A stretch of 64,000 nt of DNA from Psychromonas sp. MME1 (GCF_041080865.1 NZ_CP160906.1:992001-1056000); one strand, 5' to 3'. Shown: positions 48,989-59,196, numbered from the stretch's first letter. Notes: generated from the sequence alone by a model not told the origin. Made by a program: numbers and translations.

Positions 48989-49476
48989 TGGTAAATCAAT
49001 TTACACATATCAACCAAGATGGTAAGGCTAATATGGTCGATGTCAGTGACAAAGAGGTTACGACGCGGCAAGCTATTGCGCAGGCATATGTGCAGATGTC
49101 AGAGCAAACCCTTGCGCTTATTATTAATGGAGCACATCATAAAGGTGATGTTTTTGCTACGGCCCGTATTGCTGGTATCATGGCGGCTAAAAGAACTGCT
49201 GATTTAATCCCCCTATGTCATCCGCTTGCTTTGACTAAAGTCGAAGTGGAGTTGACGGCTGAATCCGCTCATAATCGTGTAAAAATTCAAGCGCTTTGTA
49301 AATTAAAAGGTAAGACGGGCGTTGAGATGGAAGCGTTGACTGCGGCATCAGTCGCGGCCCTGACCATTTACGATATGTGTAAAGCAGTACAAAAAGATAT
49401 CATCATAAGTGATATTAAACTCGTTGAAAAAACGGGTGGTAAATCAGGGCACTTTAAGTTGGAGGAGAGAACATGA
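48988..49476 (+). CDS. moaC: Cyclic pyranopterin monophosphate synthase MoaC
   Basis: This 162-residue enzyme works with MoaA in the first step, converting 3',8-cyclo-GTP to cPMP. The family block [18 protein letters not shown] and [27 protein letters not shown] (catalytic Asp/Lys region) are intact. It overlaps both neighbours. Confidence 0.95.
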   Translation: MVNQFTHINQDGKANMVDVSDKEVTTRQAIAQAYVQMSEQTLALIINGAHHKGDVFATARIAGIMAAKRTADLIPLCHPLALTKVEVELTAESAHNRVKIQALCKLKGKTGVEMEALTAASVAALTIYDMCKAVQKDIIISDIKLVEKTGGKSGHFKLEERT

Positions 49477-49721
49477 TACGGGTGTTTTTTTTTGCGCAGG
49501 TAAGAGAGCAAGTCGGTGTAAATGAACTGCTGCTAAATAGTGCTGAAAATCGTGATGTAACCGAGCTGTTAGCGAATCTACAGGGGAGAGGGGATAATTG
49601 GCAGAAAAGTTTAGGGCAAGCTAATTTATTAGTTGCTGTCAATCAGGTCATGAGTCATCGCTCGCAGCAATTACACAGTGGTGATGAAGTTGCATTTTTC
49701 CCACCCGTAACAGGTGGTTAG
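49473..49721 (+). CDS. moaD: Molybdopterin synthase sulfur carrier MoaD
   Basis: This 82-residue ubiquitin-like small subunit ends in the required Gly-Gly (FFPPVTGG), which carries the thiocarboxylate sulfur. It overlaps moaC by four bases (ATGA) and ends one base before moaE. Confidence 0.95.
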   Translation: MIRVFFFAQVREQVGVNELLLNSAENRDVTELLANLQGRGDNWQKSLGQANLLVAVNQVMSHRSQQLHSGDEVAFFPPVTGG

Positions 49722-49722
49722 C

Positions 49723-50175
49723 ATGGTTATAGTACAAAACGAAGATTTTAACCTACAGGTTGAGTATGACCGTTTGCGCGCTAAAAGTAGTGTTGGTGCT
49801 GTGGTTACTTTTTGTGGTTTAGTGCGCGATCTTAATCAAGGAGAAAAGGTTTCAGCATTAACGCTTGAACACTACCCCGGTATGACAGAAAAAATGCTAC
49901 TAGATATTACAGAGCAAGCTAATAAACGTTGGCAACTGATTGATTGTACGGTTATACATCGCGTAGGAGAGCTGCAATTACAGGATCAAATTGTCTTTGT
50001 TGGAATCGCCAGTTTACATCGCGGCGATGCGTTTGCGGCCTGTGAATTTATTATCGATTATTTAAAAACGCAGGCGCCTTTTTGGAAAAAAGAGCAGCTT
50101 ATGGGATGTGATAGTCACTGGGTCGATGCCCGTGAAAGTGACCTTGCCGCACTCAATAAATGGTGTGAAAAATAA
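49723..50175 (+). CDS. moaE: Molybdopterin synthase catalytic subunit MoaE
   Basis: This 150-residue subunit forms molybdopterin from cPMP using MoaD thiocarboxylate. Landmarks are GAVVTFCGLVRD, LEHYPGMTEKML, HRVGELQLQD and the active-site lysines in LKTQAPFWKKEQL. The ATG at 49723 follows AGGTGG; a GTG nine bases earlier would overlap moaD. The stop overlaps modA (TAATG). Confidence 0.94.
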   Translation: MVIVQNEDFNLQVEYDRLRAKSSVGAVVTFCGLVRDLNQGEKVSALTLEHYPGMTEKMLLDITEQANKRWQLIDCTVIHRVGELQLQDQIVFVGIASLHRGDAFAACEFIIDYLKTQAPFWKKEQLMGCDSHWVDARESDLAALNKWCEK

Positions 50176-50882
50176 TGCGGCGCCTTTTGTTTTTGATATT
50201 GGTATTAAGCAGTTATACAGTGCAAGCGCAAATCAAGGTTGCGGTAGCGAGTAATTTTAAAGCAACACTCAGTGCAATTATTGATCAATATCAGCAAGAG
50301 ACCGGTAATGAGGTAGTTGCTTCAAGTGCATCAACGGGAACCTTATATAACCAAATTGTTCATGGTGCACCTTTTGACATTTTTTTATCTGCCGACAGCA
50401 TCCATGCTGAAAAAATAGAACAATCGAAATTTGCGCTAAAAGGGTCACGTTTTACCTATGCACAGGGACTGCTTGCTTTTTGGCAACCACGTAATGTATC
50501 TGTTAATCTACAGTCATTAGGCGATTTTAAAGGACGATTGGCGATTGCTAACCCTAAACTTGCCCCCTATGGCTTAGCGGCCAAACAAAGCTTAGAACAT
50601 TTCAATTTATGGAATAAATTGAACTATGTAAAGGGAACAAATATAGCGCAAGCTTACCAATTTATTGAATCGGGAAGCGTGCAGGGCGGTTTGGTTGCCT
50701 ATTCTTTATTAGTACAAGAGAATCAAAGCAATTATTACCTTATACCTGCGCATTTGTATGACCCCATTGTTCAGCAGGGGGTATTAATGAATACAAAAAA
50801 TCAAGTGCAAGCCGCACAATTCATTAACTATCTACAATCTAAACCAATACAAGCTTTTATACAGACTCAGGGATATCGCTAA
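50175..50882 (+). CDS. modA: Molybdate-binding periplasmic protein ModA
   Basis: This 235-residue binding protein has a signal peptide ending at VQAQ. The mature protein starts IKVAVASNFKATLSAI and keeps ASTGTLYNQIVHGAPFDIFLSAD, which forms the oxyanion pocket. It delivers molybdate to ModBC. Fusion of uptake genes to the moa cluster supports a dedicated nitrate-respiration role. Confidence 0.94.
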   Translation: MRRLLFLILVLSSYTVQAQIKVAVASNFKATLSAIIDQYQQETGNEVVASSASTGTLYNQIVHGAPFDIFLSADSIHAEKIEQSKFALKGSRFTYAQGLLAFWQPRNVSVNLQSLGDFKGRLAIANPKLAPYGLAAKQSLEHFNLWNKLNYVKGTNIAQAYQFIESGSVQGGLVAYSLLVQENQSNYYLIPAHLYDPIVQQGVLMNTKNQVQAAQFINYLQSKPIQAFIQTQGYR

Positions 50883-50883
50883 T

Positions 50884-51570
50884 ATGCTCTTAGAAACGGA
50901 TATCAGTGCTATTTGGTTGACCTTAAAATTAGCCTCGCTAACGACCGTTATATTATTGCTCATCTCTCCTTTATTAGCATGGTGGCTGGCTCGAAGCCGC
51001 TCTTTTTTTCGTCCAATACTAGAGTCTATCGTTGCTTTACCTTTGATACTACCCCCGACGGTATTGGGCTTTTATCTGCTTGTTGCATTTTCACCCGATA
51101 GTTTTTTAGGGGGATTGTGGCGCGATTTGACAGGCAATAGCTTAGCATTCTCTTTTTCTGGTTTACTTATCGCTTCAGTGATTTACTCGCTACCCTTTGT
51201 TGTTCAGCCGCTGCAAAGCGCTTTTGTTAATCTAAATGACGATTATTTAGAGGTTGCAGCAACGCTTGGTTTCAATCCGATAGAAACTTTTTACCACATT
51301 GTTTTTCCAATGCTATTACCGAGCTTTATCATTGCAGGGGCGTTGGGGTTTGCGCACACGATTGGTGAATTTGGTGTGGTCTTAATGATTGGTGGCAATA
51401 TACCTGGCGAAACCCAGGTGTTATCAATCACACTTTTTGAGCATGTGGAAACGTTGCAATACGCACAAGCAGAGTTGTTAGCTTTTATTTTACTTGCATT
51501 CTCAATGACCCTTTTGATGCTCGTTTATGGCATTTTACAAAAGCGTCAAAAGCGGCTGACCTATGCTTAA
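50884..51570 (+). CDS. modB: Molybdate ABC transporter permease ModB
   Basis: This 228-residue permease with five TMs has the conserved LPLILPPTVLGFYLLV and the EAA loop LEVAATLGFNPIETFYHIVFPMLLP. It starts one base after modA and overlaps modC by eight bases. Confidence 0.95.
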   Translation: MLLETDISAIWLTLKLASLTTVILLLISPLLAWWLARSRSFFRPILESIVALPLILPPTVLGFYLLVAFSPDSFLGGLWRDLTGNSLAFSFSGLLIASVIYSLPFVVQPLQSAFVNLNDDYLEVAATLGFNPIETFYHIVFPMLLPSFIIAGALGFAHTIGEFGVVLMIGGNIPGETQVLSITLFEHVETLQYAQAELLAFILLAFSMTLLMLVYGILQKRQKRLTYA

Positions 51571-52632
51571 ATTTGATATAAAAAAAACAACCACACAAAC
51601 AGATCAAAGTGACTTCCACTTTCAAGGGGAGAGTGGTGATTTTCAAATCTGTATTTTTTTTGGTGATTCAGGTTCGGGAAAGACGACGTTGATACGTGCC
51701 ATTTCCGGTTTAGATAACGGTTTTAAAGGTATCCTAGAATTTAAGCATCAACATTGGCAAGATTCGCATTCCTTTGTGACAACCGATAAACGAAAAATAG
51801 GTATGGTCTTTCAAGAGCCTCGCTTGTTCCACACCTCGACGTATTGGCGAACTTACAAATTGCATGTAAAAAATCAGTGAACCCTTTATTTAGTATTACA
51901 GAGTTAGCGCATAAGCTTGACTTTGCCGGGTTATTGCATAAAAAAAGTTATCAGCTCTCCGGTGGACAAAAGCAACGAATAGCGATCGCTCGTGCTTTAT
52001 TAACCGCGCCGCAATTACTTATTATGGATGAACCCCTCTCTTCACTAGATAATCATAGTCGACAAATTTTACTGCCTTTTATTAAAAGTATCAGTCAGCA
52101 CATTCCCATTATTTATATCACGCACGCAATGGCAGAGGCGTTTTATTTGGGGGATAAAATGATGTTAATTAACCAAGGGAGAGTAGAAGCGTTAGGCAGC
52201 CCTGAAGAGCTGTTTTTAAATCCTGATTTAAGTTTGGTTAAGCACGCTCATTCGGGGTTGTTGTTAAAGGTAACAAGCCTCGTTTATGATGAAAAATATG
52301 CCTTGTTAAGGGGCTGGTTAGATGGGCAGGAGGTGTTTTTAACGGCGCATAATATCGAAGGTCAACAGCAAGTTCAGGTTAAAGTAGAAAGTAAAGATGT
52401 GGTCATTGCTACAGCGCTTTTAAATCATTGTTCATTGCAGAATTGTTTACGAGTCACTATCTCTTCTATCAAACCATTACTAAAAGGAAGTGTTCTATTA
52501 ACACTCTCTACGGGTAAACAAAAAATACTTGCAAAAGTTACCTGCAAATCCCTATACGAATTAGATTTACAGGTAAATCAATCAATATTTGCCTATATCA
52601 AAACTTTGAGTATTTTGGATGATTTGAATTAA
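51563..52632 (+). CDS. modC: Molybdate ABC transporter ATPase ModC (frameshifted)
   Basis: The first frame carries Walker A (FGDSGSGKTTLIRAISGL) and the Q-loop (MVFQEPRLF) and stops at 51880. The rest (signature LSGGQKQR, Walker B LLIMDEPLSSLD, H-loop YITHAM, and the C-terminal molybdate-binding TOBE domain) lies in another frame. Adding one C to the CC at 51829-51830 gives LFPHLDVLANLQIACKK without a break and a protein of 356 residues (E. coli 352). Probably a homopolymer error. It overlaps the convergent cnoX end by four bases. Confidence 0.9.
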
Positions 52633-53480
52633 TACAATAAACTGTATACCTTACGGCGATACTCACCGACGAGCGCCGCATCATCGAGCTTGGCTAAAAT
52701 AGTTAAGATCATTTGTTTAGCCTCGCCATTTTCGTATCCTAAATCGGTCAATAAAATTTTATACAATAAGGGGAGAGCCTCGCTATTTCTTTTTACTTGT
52801 TGATAATGACCTGCTAATTGGTACAGCAGAGCCATGTCATCCGGTGAAGATTGTAATTGTGCTTCTAACGCTACTATTTCAGGTGTCTGTGTGGATTGCA
52901 TGGCCAACTGTAACTGTGAGACAAGGCTATTGTAAATCATATTTTGTTCGTTCAGCGGAATGTCTTGCAAAATGTGCTTACTACTCTCATGCTCCCCTAA
53001 TGCAAGATACACCTGTGCTAGGGCAAGTTTAATGTCACTTTGCTCTGCTGCAATTTTGCTCGCCTCTAAAAGCACTTTTTTGGCTTCATCTAGATGACCT
53101 TGAGCGAATAAAGTTTGCCCTTGATTAAGCAAAGCTAATGCGGGGTCTGGAGTATGCTTGCTAATAAAAGTGCGAATAAACGCTTCACTTTGCTCGCCTG
53201 CAAATCCATCAATGCCTTGCCCATCTTTAAAAATGAAAACACTCGGAACACTCTGCACGCCAAAATGATTCACTATTTGTTGCTCAATATCGCAATTGAT
53301 TTTAGCTAATGTAAATGTTTGATTGCCTTCGTTATGTAGTTTTTCTAATAAAGGCAATAGGGTGTTGCAAACAGGTGATTGAGGGGACCAAAAAACGACA
53401 AGAACGGGTTGCTGTTTAGAGCCTTCAATGATTATTTGTGGAAATGTTGATATTGTTACATCATGGCTAGTTGATTGCAT
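52629..53480 (-). CDS. cnoX: Thioredoxin-like co-chaperone CnoX (YbbN)
   Basis: This 283-residue protein has an N-terminal thioredoxin fold with the atypical site WSPQSPVC in place of WCGPC, followed by TPR-like helices from about residue 110. CnoX protects substrates from oxidation and hands them to GroEL or DnaK. Length matches E. coli (284). Confidence 0.92.
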   Translation of the reverse strand: MQSTSHDVTISTFPQIIIEGSKQQPVLVVFWSPQSPVCNTLLPLLEKLHNEGNQTFTLAKINCDIEQQIVNHFGVQSVPSVFIFKDGQGIDGFAGEQSEAFIRTFISKHTPDPALALLNQGQTLFAQGHLDEAKKVLLEASKIAAEQSDIKLALAQVYLALGEHESSKHILQDIPLNEQNMIYNSLVSQLQLAMQSTQTPEIVALEAQLQSSPDDMALLYQLAGHYQQVKRNSEALPLLYKILLTDLGYENGEAKQMILTILAKLDDAALVGEYRRKVYSLLY

Positions 53481-53654
53481 TTTAACCTCTATTGAAAAAC
53501 GCCTATAAATATATGCTTAGATTATCGTTAAAATGTCTGAACGCAAGCATCTATCCCATATTTTCTAAATCTAAGCGTAATCTATGTACTTTATCGCTTG
53601 TGTTTAATAGTTTGCAAAAGTAACATTGAAAAATCATAAAGAGGAGCTTTGAAG

Positions 53655-54539
53655 ATGTTAACAGGTAGTATCGTCGCACTCGTGACACCGATGGATAAAA
53701 CTGGCGAAATAGATTTCCATGCATTGAAAAAACTTGTTGAATTTCATGTGGATTCAGGGACTTCAGCAATTGTTGCTGTCGGTACGACAGGGGAGTCTGC
53801 AACATTAAATGTTGATGATCATGTTAAATTTGTAATGAAAACACTTGAATTTGCTGATGGCCGAATTCCTGTTATTGCAGGAAATGGCGCAAATTCCACT
53901 TCAGAAGCAATTGCGTTAAGTAAATTGTTTGCTAATACGGGTGTCGTGGCTGGTTTGAATGTCACTCCCTACTATAATAAACCAACGCAAGAGGGGCTGT
54001 ATTTACACTTCACCGCCATCGCTAATTCCTGTGATTTACCACAAATTCTGTATAACGTGCCAGGGCGAACTGCTGTAGATTTGTTACCTGAAACGGTTGC
54101 GCGTTTATCGAAACATAAAAACATTATAGGCATCAAAGACGCAACCGGTGATTTACAACGCCTTAAGGACATTCAAGCCGTTGTCGCCGATGACTTTGCT
54201 TTGTTAAGTGGCGATGATGCAACTGCCTGTGATTTTATATTAGCTGGTGGGCATGGTGTGATATCAGTTACTACTAATGTTGCGCCCGTTGAAATGGCTC
54301 AAATGTGTGCCGCCGCATTAAAAAATCAAAACATTGAGTTAGCCAAACAGATAAATGCACAACTGATGCCCGTTCATAACAAGTTATTTGTCGAAGCCAA
54401 TCCAATTCCTGTAAAATGGGCATGTACTGAACTTGGTCTGATTCCTGCTGCGGATTGTCGTTTACCCTTAACAATTCTTTCTGAACAGTATCAAACTGTC
54501 GTTCGTGACGCCTTAACACAAGCAAACTTATTTAAATGA
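53655..54539 (+). CDS. dapA: 4-hydroxy-tetrahydrodipicolinate synthase
   Basis: It condenses pyruvate and aspartate semialdehyde on the lysine/diaminopimelate pathway. The 294-residue TIM barrel has the Schiff-base Lys161 ([10 protein letters not shown]), Tyr133 (LYNVPGRT) and Thr44/Thr45 (VGTTGE). GAGGAG precedes the ATG at 53655; a TTG two codons earlier is too close. The stop overlaps bamC (ATGA). Confidence 0.96.
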   Translation: MLTGSIVALVTPMDKTGEIDFHALKKLVEFHVDSGTSAIVAVGTTGESATLNVDDHVKFVMKTLEFADGRIPVIAGNGANSTSEAIALSKLFANTGVVAGLNVTPYYNKPTQEGLYLHFTAIANSCDLPQILYNVPGRTAVDLLPETVARLSKHKNIIGIKDATGDLQRLKDIQAVVADDFALLSGDDATACDFILAGGHGVISVTTNVAPVEMAQMCAAALKNQNIELAKQINAQLMPVHNKLFVEANPIPVKWACTELGLIPAADCRLPLTILSEQYQTVVRDALTQANLFK

Positions 54540-55663
54540 TTAAATTATTCAAACAATCTAAACTATCAACAAGCATCCTTATTGCCATAGCATTATCGGG
54601 ATGCTCCAGCTTTGATAGCCGTATGCAGGCCAATGGCCCCTATCAATACACGGATGAAAAACCTGCAGCCGTATATAATATTGGCGATTTTTCTCATGAT
54701 GAAGAGACGGCTTTATATAAAACCCCTGCATTGACAGAGATGCAAATACAGAATGGTTTTATGACTAAAGATGTTGATATCCGTCCACCTACACAGCTTA
54801 TTTCGCCGATGGAAGGTGTGTTACTTGATCCAACTGCAACTAAATACACCAAAATTTGGTTCAATAGAATGGAGCAAGGGGAGAGCATTGAAGATGTAAT
54901 ATGGCACTTGTTAGAAGACTATTTACAACTTAGAGATATCAATATTACTTCTAAAAATGATTACTTGAAACAACTAGAAACGACCACTTTCATAGAGGAT
55001 AAAGTAGATATCGGTAATTACTTAATTACCAATGAAATGATCAGAAAATCGAGTTATTTCTTTTCGCTTGAAAAGTTAGAAGGGATCAACAGTGTTGCAT
55101 TAAATGTGCAATTGTTGACATTTGTGGAAACGAATAATGGCAAAGAGTTGCCATATAATTATTCCGATCAAAGTAGAAGAAATATTGAGCTTGGTTTTGT
55201 CAATAGCTTGTTGGATTATGCTTACCAACAACAAAAAAATGCAGCCTTAGAGGCGCTTGATTCACAACCTTTACCAATCAAACTCGGTTTTGATGATAAT
55301 TATCAAATCGCATGGATTGTTGATACGAATTTCACAACTACATGGTTGAAACTCCCTTCCTTATTCAAGTTATTAAGTTTCGAATTGGTAGAGTCTGATG
55401 AAAATCTTGGTTATTTCTTACTTAAATTCAATCGACCCAATGATGAGTATTGGCAAGCAAATAACCTTAATCCATTTGAGCTCAAAGAGGCTGAATATTT
55501 CGTTCAGTTAGGGGAATCTATTGGCGGTAATACTTCAATAGTGTGGTTAGATGAAGATAAGAAACCATTACCTGATCAAACGGTTACGGATTTGTATTTT
55601 AGTATCACAGAAAAAGTTCGCGATGTTCTGTTGCTTAAAAATCAGCAAACAAAACCACTTTAA
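54536..55663 (+). CDS. bamC: Outer membrane assembly lipoprotein BamC (NlpB)
   Basis: This 375-residue lipoprotein of the BAM complex has a lipobox LSGC with Cys23. The unstructured N-terminal stretch ([24 protein letters not shown]) binds BamD, and two helix-grip domains follow. It is somewhat longer than E. coli BamC (344). The dapA-bamC pairing is conserved in gammaproteobacteria. Confidence 0.92.
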   Translation: MIKLFKQSKLSTSILIAIALSGCSSFDSRMQANGPYQYTDEKPAAVYNIGDFSHDEETALYKTPALTEMQIQNGFMTKDVDIRPPTQLISPMEGVLLDPTATKYTKIWFNRMEQGESIEDVIWHLLEDYLQLRDINITSKNDYLKQLETTTFIEDKVDIGNYLITNEMIRKSSYFFSLEKLEGINSVALNVQLLTFVETNNGKELPYNYSDQSRRNIELGFVNSLLDYAYQQQKNAALEALDSQPLPIKLGFDDNYQIAWIVDTNFTTTWLKLPSLFKLLSFELVESDENLGYFLLKFNRPNDEYWQANNLNPFELKEAEYFVQLGESIGGNTSIVWLDEDKKPLPDQTVTDLYFSITEKVRDVLLLKNQQTKPL

Positions 55664-55686
55664 AAATAGTTAGTAGAGATAAAAGT

Positions 55687-55714
55687 AGTGGCTAGTTGCA
55701 TACTAGTCACTTTT
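55687..55714. terminator. Terminator of bamC (and of the convergent small gene)
   Basis: AGTGGCTAGT pairs with ACTAGTCACT (one G-U pair) around a 5-base loop, followed by TTTA. It lies 23 bases after the bamC stop. The stop codon of the convergent DUF2897-like gene is inside the stem. Confidence 0.7.
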
Positions 55715-55882
55715 ATCACTTTTATCACTTTCATCCATTCGCTTCTTTTTTTCCCTTTCCTTTATTGATTTAATGACATTATCAGGCAATTTCATATTGG
55801 CGCTATGCTTTAAAAGCATAAGATTACCAACAATGACGCCTAATATTAGCATGATTAATAGTAGCAAAGACCAAGTGCTCAT
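55703..55882 (-). CDS. Small DUF2897-like membrane protein
   Basis: This short gene encodes 59 residues: a hydrophobic N-terminus (MSTWSLLLLIMLILGVIVGNLMLLK), then KLPDNVIKSIKEREKKKRMDE and a tail of SDK repeats encoded by three near-identical 9-bp units. The layout (one TM, then charged tail) and the place near bamC/purC match the DUF2897 family of marine gammaproteobacteria as I remember it. Function unknown. The ATG lacks a strong ribosome binding site. Confidence 0.65.
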   Translation of the reverse strand: MSTWSLLLLIMLILGVIVGNLMLLKHSANMKLPDNVIKSIKEREKKKRMDESDKSDKSD

Positions 55883-55903
55883 TTTTAACCTATATACTTG
55901 TAA

Positions 55904-55927
55904 AAAAGCAGGAAAAATCCTGCTTTT
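55904..55927 (-). terminator. Terminator of purC
   Basis: A perfect 10-bp stem AAAAGCAGGA/TCCTGCTTTT with loop AAAA is followed on the minus strand by a T tract. It lies 27 bases past the purC stop and just upstream of the DUF2897-like gene. Confidence 0.88.
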
Positions 55928-55953
55928 GATATTTATATTGTCAATGTTTTTTG

Positions 55954-57057
55954 TTAATCAATCAAACCATAGTCATTGCTTAAAATCGCTATGATTTCGG
56001 CTTTTGGGTTGTCCGATAATGTAATTTTCTCACCGATTATTTTTTCTGCTATACCAATATAGGTTTCTGAAATTTTCATTAAAACTTCTGCTGGTAGGGC
56101 GTTATCACGTGCAAGTGCCGTTCGTTCTTGCATACAATCTTTATTTAATAAAATATCCGGATCGGGAAAATGATTAAGTAATAATTGACGGAAATCTTCC
56201 TTTGAATTTTCCACAATTTTACCTTGTTTATAGGCTGTAGCATCCCAGATACGAGAAGAGTCTGGTGTGCCGACTTCATCCATATAAATTAATTTTTCAT
56301 TACCTGCTTTATCTTGAACGTAACCAAATTCAAATTTTGTATCAACAAAAATTTGTTCTATTTTAGCAAGTTCATCACTAATAACATCGAAGCCTTCTTT
56401 TAATAGTTTCTCGTAGTAATTAATATCTTCGAGTTTAGAGAAATTAAAAGCAGTAAAGTTATCTTCGATGTTTTGTCGAGTAATATTAACATCATCAACC
56501 GCAGGTACTCCGGGGATATCATGTAAAATACCCTTAGTAGAAGGTGTAATGAGTAGCTCAGGAAGCTTTTGATCTTTTTCTAATCCCCCTGCTATTTTTA
56601 TGCCACAGAATTCACGCTCGCCTTTTACATAGGAGCGCCACATCGAACCTGTAATGTATTGTCGGCAAATAGCTTCTATCATGATAGGTTTAGCTTTTTG
56701 AACAATCCAAACAAACGGATGAGGAATATCTAAAATATGGCTATCTGCCAACCCTTGCTCTTTAAACAGTTTAAACCAATGGTTAGAGATAGCATTGAGT
56801 GCAGCACCTTTGCCGGGAACGCCATTCATACCGCCTTCACCATGCCAAATACAATCAAAAGCGGAGATTCGATCGCTAATTACCATAATCGCTAATGGTG
56901 CATCAGCCGCGACATCATAGCCTTTTTCTAGAATTAAACGTTTGCTGTCAGCTTCCGTTAACCAATATACAGAACGAACCTTACCACTATGAACGGGTTG
57001 GTCGGTACGGATTGGGAGGTCGTTATTAACAGCTAATACTTTATCGGCGAGATTCAT
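55954..57057 (-). CDS. purC: SAICAR synthetase PurC (long form)
   Basis: This 367-residue purine synthesis enzyme condenses CAIR with aspartate. The SAICAR motifs are [23 protein letters not shown] and [15 protein letters not shown]. It is the longer type found in Vibrio-like bacteria, not the 237-residue E. coli form. The ATG at 57057 has AGGA eight bases upstream. Confidence 0.94.
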   Translation of the reverse strand: MNLADKVLAVNNDLPIRTDQPVHSGKVRSVYWLTEADSKRLILEKGYDVAADAPLAIMVISDRISAFDCIWHGEGGMNGVPGKGAALNAISNHWFKLFKEQGLADSHILDIPHPFVWIVQKAKPIMIEAICRQYITGSMWRSYVKGEREFCGIKIAGGLEKDQKLPELLITPSTKGILHDIPGVPAVDDVNITRQNIEDNFTAFNFSKLEDINYYEKLLKEGFDVISDELAKIEQIFVDTKFEFGYVQDKAGNEKLIYMDEVGTPDSSRIWDATAYKQGKIVENSKEDFRQLLLNHFPDPDILLNKDCMQERTALARDNALPAEVLMKISETYIGIAEKIIGEKITLSDNPKAEIIAILSNDYGLID

Positions 57058-57257
57058 GAACAATATCCTATATATGAAGCCAAATTAAACAGGCGAACGC
57101 TAAATGCAAAGTTAAGGTCATAAATAATATCAGAAATTTTGCCAGTTATCATGGCAAAAAATTGTTTTTACAGCATAATGAAAATCAATTTGTGTCTTTC
57201 AATGCATCTAATAATATTATGTTAATTAGAGGTTGTTGATCTTGATAGGATGGCAAT

Positions 57258-57301
57258 GCTTCATTCTCAGTGTTTTACTTAAAACACAGTTAGATTGAAG
57301 C
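57258..57301. other. Long imperfect hairpin between yaiL and purC
   Basis: GCTTCATTCT at the left and AGATTGAAGC at the right pair with one or two mismatches, and an inner perfect 7-bp stem GTGTTTT/AAAACAC has loop ACTT. Without a T tract it could be a stability element after yaiL or a small structured RNA. Confidence 0.35.
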
Positions 57302-57329
57302 AAATTCGCACACAATAGCTCAATAACCT

Positions 57330-57872
57330 CTACCAAATCAAATCGTCTGGAATAGCAAACTCTGCATAGGGATCATCTTCATCCACTTGTGATATATCGA
57401 CTTTTTCATGTAATGCAACCAATACAGAGGGATCAATAGCGGTTAATTTAACAACAGCTTCTTTATTAATTAAATAAAATTCTTCATTGAGCGAACAAAT
57501 TGCCAAACTACCATTAATTAATTTTTGTTGGGTTGCTTCATTAATAGCAATACGTTTTACTTTATTTTCATAGGTAAAGTGGTAGTCAATGTCGCCCTCA
57601 TAATGCTTTTCACAGTGTTGGGTTATCATCTGAATCAGCTTACCATGGGCAGATCGTGCATCAAGTTGTGCTTGGGTTTGTCTATTTTTTTCTAAATCTT
57701 GTTGCTGCTGTAACTCTTTTTGTTCATTGATGGCTTGTTGAATAGCTGTGACTTCTACCGCACCCTTTTTCTTTTTTTGTTTCGCTTGACGGCGTTTTTC
57801 TGTTTGTGTTTGTTTCGCTTTTTGCTTATTTATGAGGCCAGCCTTGAGTAACTGATCTTGAAGAGAAGCCAT
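57330..57872 (-). CDS. yaiL: YaiL-like DUF2058 protein
   Basis: This 180-residue protein starts MASLQDQLLKAGLINKQKAKQTQTEKRR, followed by a lysine/glutamine-rich segment likely to contact nucleic acid and a C-terminal domain (INEATQQKLINGSLAICSLNEEFYLI, ending DDPYAEFAIPDDLIW). This is the DUF2058 pattern. E. coli YaiL is described as nucleoprotein-associated; its role is unknown. Confidence 0.85.
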   Translation of the reverse strand: MASLQDQLLKAGLINKQKAKQTQTEKRRQAKQKKKKGAVEVTAIQQAINEQKELQQQQDLEKNRQTQAQLDARSAHGKLIQMITQHCEKHYEGDIDYHFTYENKVKRIAINEATQQKLINGSLAICSLNEEFYLINKEAVVKLTAIDPSVLVALHEKVDISQVDEDDPYAEFAIPDDLIW

Positions 57873-58029
57873 GTAAATACCTTATCAAATAGAGAATATG
57901 AGCACTATTCTAGCCGCAAATATAACTGATGGAAATTATATTTAATGTAGCGCACAATATTTTCTAGAAATAATCGACAAATAACATATAAAGCCTATGC
58001 TTTTAACATAACTAAGTGAGGCGAACTGT

Positions 58030-58434
58030 ATGAAAAATCTAGAAGTTTCAAACTTTATGACAGAAAAAAGCATCTATTTTACTAAAGAGATGACAGTGGA
58101 GCGGGCGGTCAAAAAATTACTAAATAGTAAATATATAGGTGGCCCAGTTTTAGATGATTCGGGGCGTGTTATTGGCTGGCTTTCAGAGCAAGATTGCCTA
58201 AAAAAAATGATAGCATCAAGCTATTACTGTCAACAAGTCGCTCTGGTTGCAGATGCGATGGTCCCAGAGGGATTGACGGTAAAAGCAAACATGAGTGTCT
58301 TTGAACTCGGTCAGTTGATGCTGCAGCAAAAGCCAAAAATCTATCCTGTTGTAGATAATGATAACAAGCTCCTTGGCATGATCACTCGAAAAAATGTTTT
58401 AGCAGCAATGAGCGAGCAGCTAGAATCTTGCTAA
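58030..58434 (+). CDS. CBS-domain pair protein
   Basis: This 134-residue protein consists of two CBS domains (VSNFMTEKSIYFTKEMTVERAVKKLL... and VADAMVPEGLTVKANMSVFELGQLML...), ending NKLLGMITRKNVLAAM. Such stand-alone pairs bind adenosine nucleotides and regulate partners; the partner is unknown. The ATG follows AGTGAGGCGAACTGT. Converges on aat. Confidence 0.85.
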   Translation: MKNLEVSNFMTEKSIYFTKEMTVERAVKKLLNSKYIGGPVLDDSGRVIGWLSEQDCLKKMIASSYYCQQVALVADAMVPEGLTVKANMSVFELGQLMLQQKPKIYPVVDNDNKLLGMITRKNVLAAMSEQLESC

Positions 58435-58454
58435 CATTAGAAAATGACCGATAT

Positions 58455-59162
58455 TTAGATAAATAATTGCTGCGGGGTCCAGCACCCCGTAAGTACTTTT
58501 TTGTCTCTATATGCTCTTAAATAGCACATATATTGTTCCCGTGAAATAGGATAAACTCCTAGTGTTTGTAGATGTGGGGTTGGCATTTGACAGTCTATTA
58601 ATATCCCTTGGAAACGACTAAAATGTTTATTTAACGCGATAAAAGCGAGTTTTGAGCTATTATCTACCAGGCTAAACATTGATTCACCACAAAATATAGT
58701 ACCAATATTGATACCATATAGTCCTCCAACTAATTTCCCCGTTTGCCAAACTTCAATGGAGTGGGCATAGCCTTGATGATGTAAATCAATATAGGCCTTC
58801 ATCATATTCTCTGTGATCCAGGTGCCGTTCTGATTTTTCCTCGGTTGCGCACAAGCATGAATGACATCATTGAATGCATGATTTACGGTAACCGTGAAAC
58901 ATTTTTTGGCAACCACACGTTTCATACTCTTACTAATGTGGCAGGCAGTAGGTTTGATCATTGCCCTAACTGATGGGCTCCACCAAAGAATAGGCTCATC
59001 ATCACTAAACCAAGGGAAAATACCATTTCTATAGGCGTTAATGATACGTGTTAAAGAGAGGTCGCCTCCCATCGCTAATAGCCCATCGGGGCTAGTTAAG
59101 GCTGTTTCAACGTTAGGAAATTCATAGGTATCAAGTGACAGTTCTGGTAAATAAATTGGCAT
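58455..59162 (-). CDS. aat: Leucyl/phenylalanyl-tRNA-protein transferase
   Basis: This 235-residue N-end rule enzyme adds Leu or Phe to N-terminal Arg/Lys for ClpS/ClpAP degradation. The family start is LPELSLDTYEFPNVETAL; GLLAMGGDLSLTRIINAYRNGIFPWF and the GLYGINIGTIFCGESMFS core are intact. The 162-bp repeat element begins 34 bases upstream of its start. Confidence 0.94.
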   Translation of the reverse strand: MPIYLPELSLDTYEFPNVETALTSPDGLLAMGGDLSLTRIINAYRNGIFPWFSDDEPILWWSPSVRAMIKPTACHISKSMKRVVAKKCFTVTVNHAFNDVIHACAQPRKNQNGTWITENMMKAYIDLHHQGYAHSIEVWQTGKLVGGLYGINIGTIFCGESMFSLVDNSSKLAFIALNKHFSRFQGILIDCQMPTPHLQTLGVYPISREQYMCYLRAYRDKKVLTGCWTPQQLFI

Positions 59163-59196
59163 TCTATGTGGTCGTTGTAAAATTAGCAGAATGATA

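Noticed and set aside
51844-52632. Separate ATPase gene starting at a TTG
   Set aside because: It lacks Walker A and continues ModC exactly after one added C, so it is the second half of modC and not a new gene.
55773-55994. 73-codon plus-strand ORF between bamC and purC
   Set aside because: It is antisense to the DUF2897-like gene and the purC terminator, and its translation is low in coding character.
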